A DNA stretch of 14,950 nt from Gammaproteobacteria bacterium (GTDB lineage Bacteria > Pseudomonadota > Gammaproteobacteria > UBA9214): assembly GCA_029864225.1 (NCBI GenBank), contig JAOTTU010000037.1, forward strand, positions 1 through 14,950, given 5' to 3'. The notes beneath the pieces are model-generated. The model was not told where the DNA came from, ran no database searches, and saw only the letters and a program-made list of their open reading frames with translations. Below, piece after piece: positions 13,837-14,950 of this stretch. A program made the position numbers and the translations under genes. The stretch's first letter is position 1; the number at the start of each line of letters is the position of its first letter.

Positions 13837-14868
13837 ATGATCAAGGCAGCTGTTGTTGGCGGTACCGGTTATACCGGCGTGGAGTTGTTGCGCTTGCTGG
13901 CAGCACACCCGGACGTGGAACTGGACGTTATTACCTCGCGCTCCGAGGCCGGTCGGCCGTTGGCTGAACTGTTTCCGAACCTGCGCGGCTGCCTCGATCT
14001 CGCCTTCTCGGCACCGGATGTCGGACAGCTGCTTGCCTGTGACCTGGTGTTTTTCGCAACCCCCAATGGCACGGCCATGACCATGGTGCCGCAACTGGTC
14101 GAGGCCGGTGTCCGCGTGATCGATCTGGCAGCGGATTTCAGACTTGTCCGGGCAGACGAATGGGAGGCCTGGTACGGCATCCCGCATGCCTGTCCGGAGT
14201 ACCTGGAACAGGCCGTCTATGGCCTCACCGAGGTGAACCGGGAGGCGCTGCGCACGGCGCGGCTGGTGGCCAACCCGGGTTGTTATCCGACTGCAGTCCA
14301 GCTTGGTTTCCTGCCGTTGCTCGAGCAACAACGGGTGGACACGGAACACCTGGTGGCGGATGCCAAGTCGGGTGTCAGTGGTGCCGGGAGAAAACCGGCA
14401 ACGGGCACCCTGCTGTGCGAGGCCAGTGAGAACTTCAAGGCCTATGCGGTGCCCGGCCACCGGCACCTGCCCGAGATACGCCAGGGGCTCGAGGCCGCGG
14501 CCGGCAAACCCGTCGGGCTGACATTCGTGCCGCACCTGACCCCCATGATCCGCGGTATTCATGCCACTCTGTATGCGCAGCTGCATGACCCCGAGCAGGA
14601 CCTGCAGGCCCTGTATGAAACGCGTTACCGCGACCAGCCGTTCGTGGATGTGTTGCCGGCGGGTTCCCATCCGGAGACCCGCAGTGTGCGCGGCGCCAAC
14701 CACTGCCGTATTGCCGTCCACCGCCCGCAGCAGGGTAATGTCGTGGTGGTGCTTGCAGTGATCGATAACCTGGTGAAAGGGGCCGCCGGACAGGCAGTGC
14801 AAAACATGAATGTCATGTTCGGGCTGGATGAAAGGGCAGGGCTGGCCGGCATTGCCCTGTTGCCATGA
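13837..14868 (+). CDS. argC: N-acetyl-gamma-glutamyl-phosphate reductase
   Basis: A 343-residue cytoplasmic enzyme that reduces N-acetylglutamyl-phosphate to the semialdehyde with NADPH, third step of arginine synthesis. The nucleotide-binding loop VVGGTGYTG (6-14), FFATPNGTA (72-80), the catalytic cysteine in ANPGCYP (Cys149) and AVPGHRHLPEI (His208, His210) are all present. The length fits the family. The ATG at 13837 is preferred over GTG at 13801 because MIKAAVVGG is the usual N-terminus; AAGGA lies close upstream. A possible -10 TACTAT (13793-13798) lacks a good -35. The gene diverges from the CLC gene. The arginine pathway partners are not in the window. Confidence 0.95.
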   Translation: MIKAAVVGGTGYTGVELLRLLAAHPDVELDVITSRSEAGRPLAELFPNLRGCLDLAFSAPDVGQLLACDLVFFATPNGTAMTMVPQLVEAGVRVIDLAADFRLVRADEWEAWYGIPHACPEYLEQAVYGLTEVNREALRTARLVANPGCYPTAVQLGFLPLLEQQRVDTEHLVADAKSGVSGAGRKPATGTLLCEASENFKAYAVPGHRHLPEIRQGLEAAAGKPVGLTFVPHLTPMIRGIHATLYAQLHDPEQDLQALYETRYRDQPFVDVLPAGSHPETRSVRGANHCRIAVHRPQQGNVVVVLAVIDNLVKGAAGQAVQNMNVMFGLDERAGLAGIALLP

Positions 14869-14870
14869 GC

Positions 14871-14920
14871 CATCCCGGGACGGTCTGTTTTGTGAGCTGT
14901 TTCCGTATGCACCCGGGATG
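14871..14920. other. Inverted repeat after argC
   Basis: CATCCCGGG (14871-14879) and CCCGGGATG (14912-14920) are exact inverted copies around a 32-base loop. No T-run follows, so it is not a clear terminator. It may be part of the upstream region of a gene beyond the window edge. Confidence 0.35.
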
Positions 14921-14950
14921 GATGTGCCATACTTTCTCGCAGTCAGCCTG

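Noticed and set aside
13795..14802. 335-residue minus-strand frame
   Set aside because: It is antisense to argC, whose catalytic motifs are clear.
14871..14920. Inverted repeat after argC as a terminator
   Set aside because: The loop is 32 bases and no T-run follows, so it is listed only as an inverted repeat.

Overview
The window looks like a chromosomal segment of a GC-rich gammaproteobacterium. FolE, ArgC, MscL, the HerA/YjgR-like ATPase and the CLC protein all read like gammaproteobacterial versions. A sulfur-oxidiser or Chromatiales-like relative is my guess, but nothing here fixes the genus. Most genes are housekeeping or envelope functions. I see no rRNA, tRNA, CRISPR array, phage genes or transposase.

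Left part (1-1545, minus strand): the first 16 codons of a HemJ-like gene run off the left edge. A palindromic dispersed repeat follows, then a 72-bp tandem array that merges into the 3' end of a membrane-anchored TlpA-like thioredoxin gene. That gene is coupled by a 4-bp overlap to a DUF4126 membrane protein gene.

Middle-left (1720-5235): a good sigma-70 promoter drives mscL, followed by a small helical lipoprotein gene and a strong terminator. Next come two adjacent RNA hairpins, a small two-helix membrane protein, and a bidirectional terminator that overlaps its stop codon. Two minus-strand genes follow. One encodes an envelope lipoprotein of 23-residue repeats ending in a peptidoglycan-binding domain, with a palindrome in its upstream region. 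The other encodes a DUF4332 helix-hairpin-helix protein with its own promoter and terminator.

Middle (5424-8734): a tight plus-strand operon holds a GalT-family nucleotidyltransferase, a 68-residue helical protein (4-bp overlap) and a HerA-like ATPase. After it lies 524 bp of gene-free repeat mosaic containing the second copy of the dispersed element.

Right part (8735-14950): a DUF3465 protein, a decayed cation diffusion facilitator pseudogene (six single-base frameshifts plus an in-frame stop), folE, a dodecin, an unknown single-helix membrane protein, a convergent CLC chloride channel with a CBS region, and divergently placed argC.

I found no clear new multi-gene system. The best leads are the repeat element that supplies a gene's stop codon and was then tandemly copied with the gene end, the 23-residue-repeat lipoprotein with its palindromic upstream site, the GalT-like/small protein/HerA operon, and the paired hairpins at 2885-2969.
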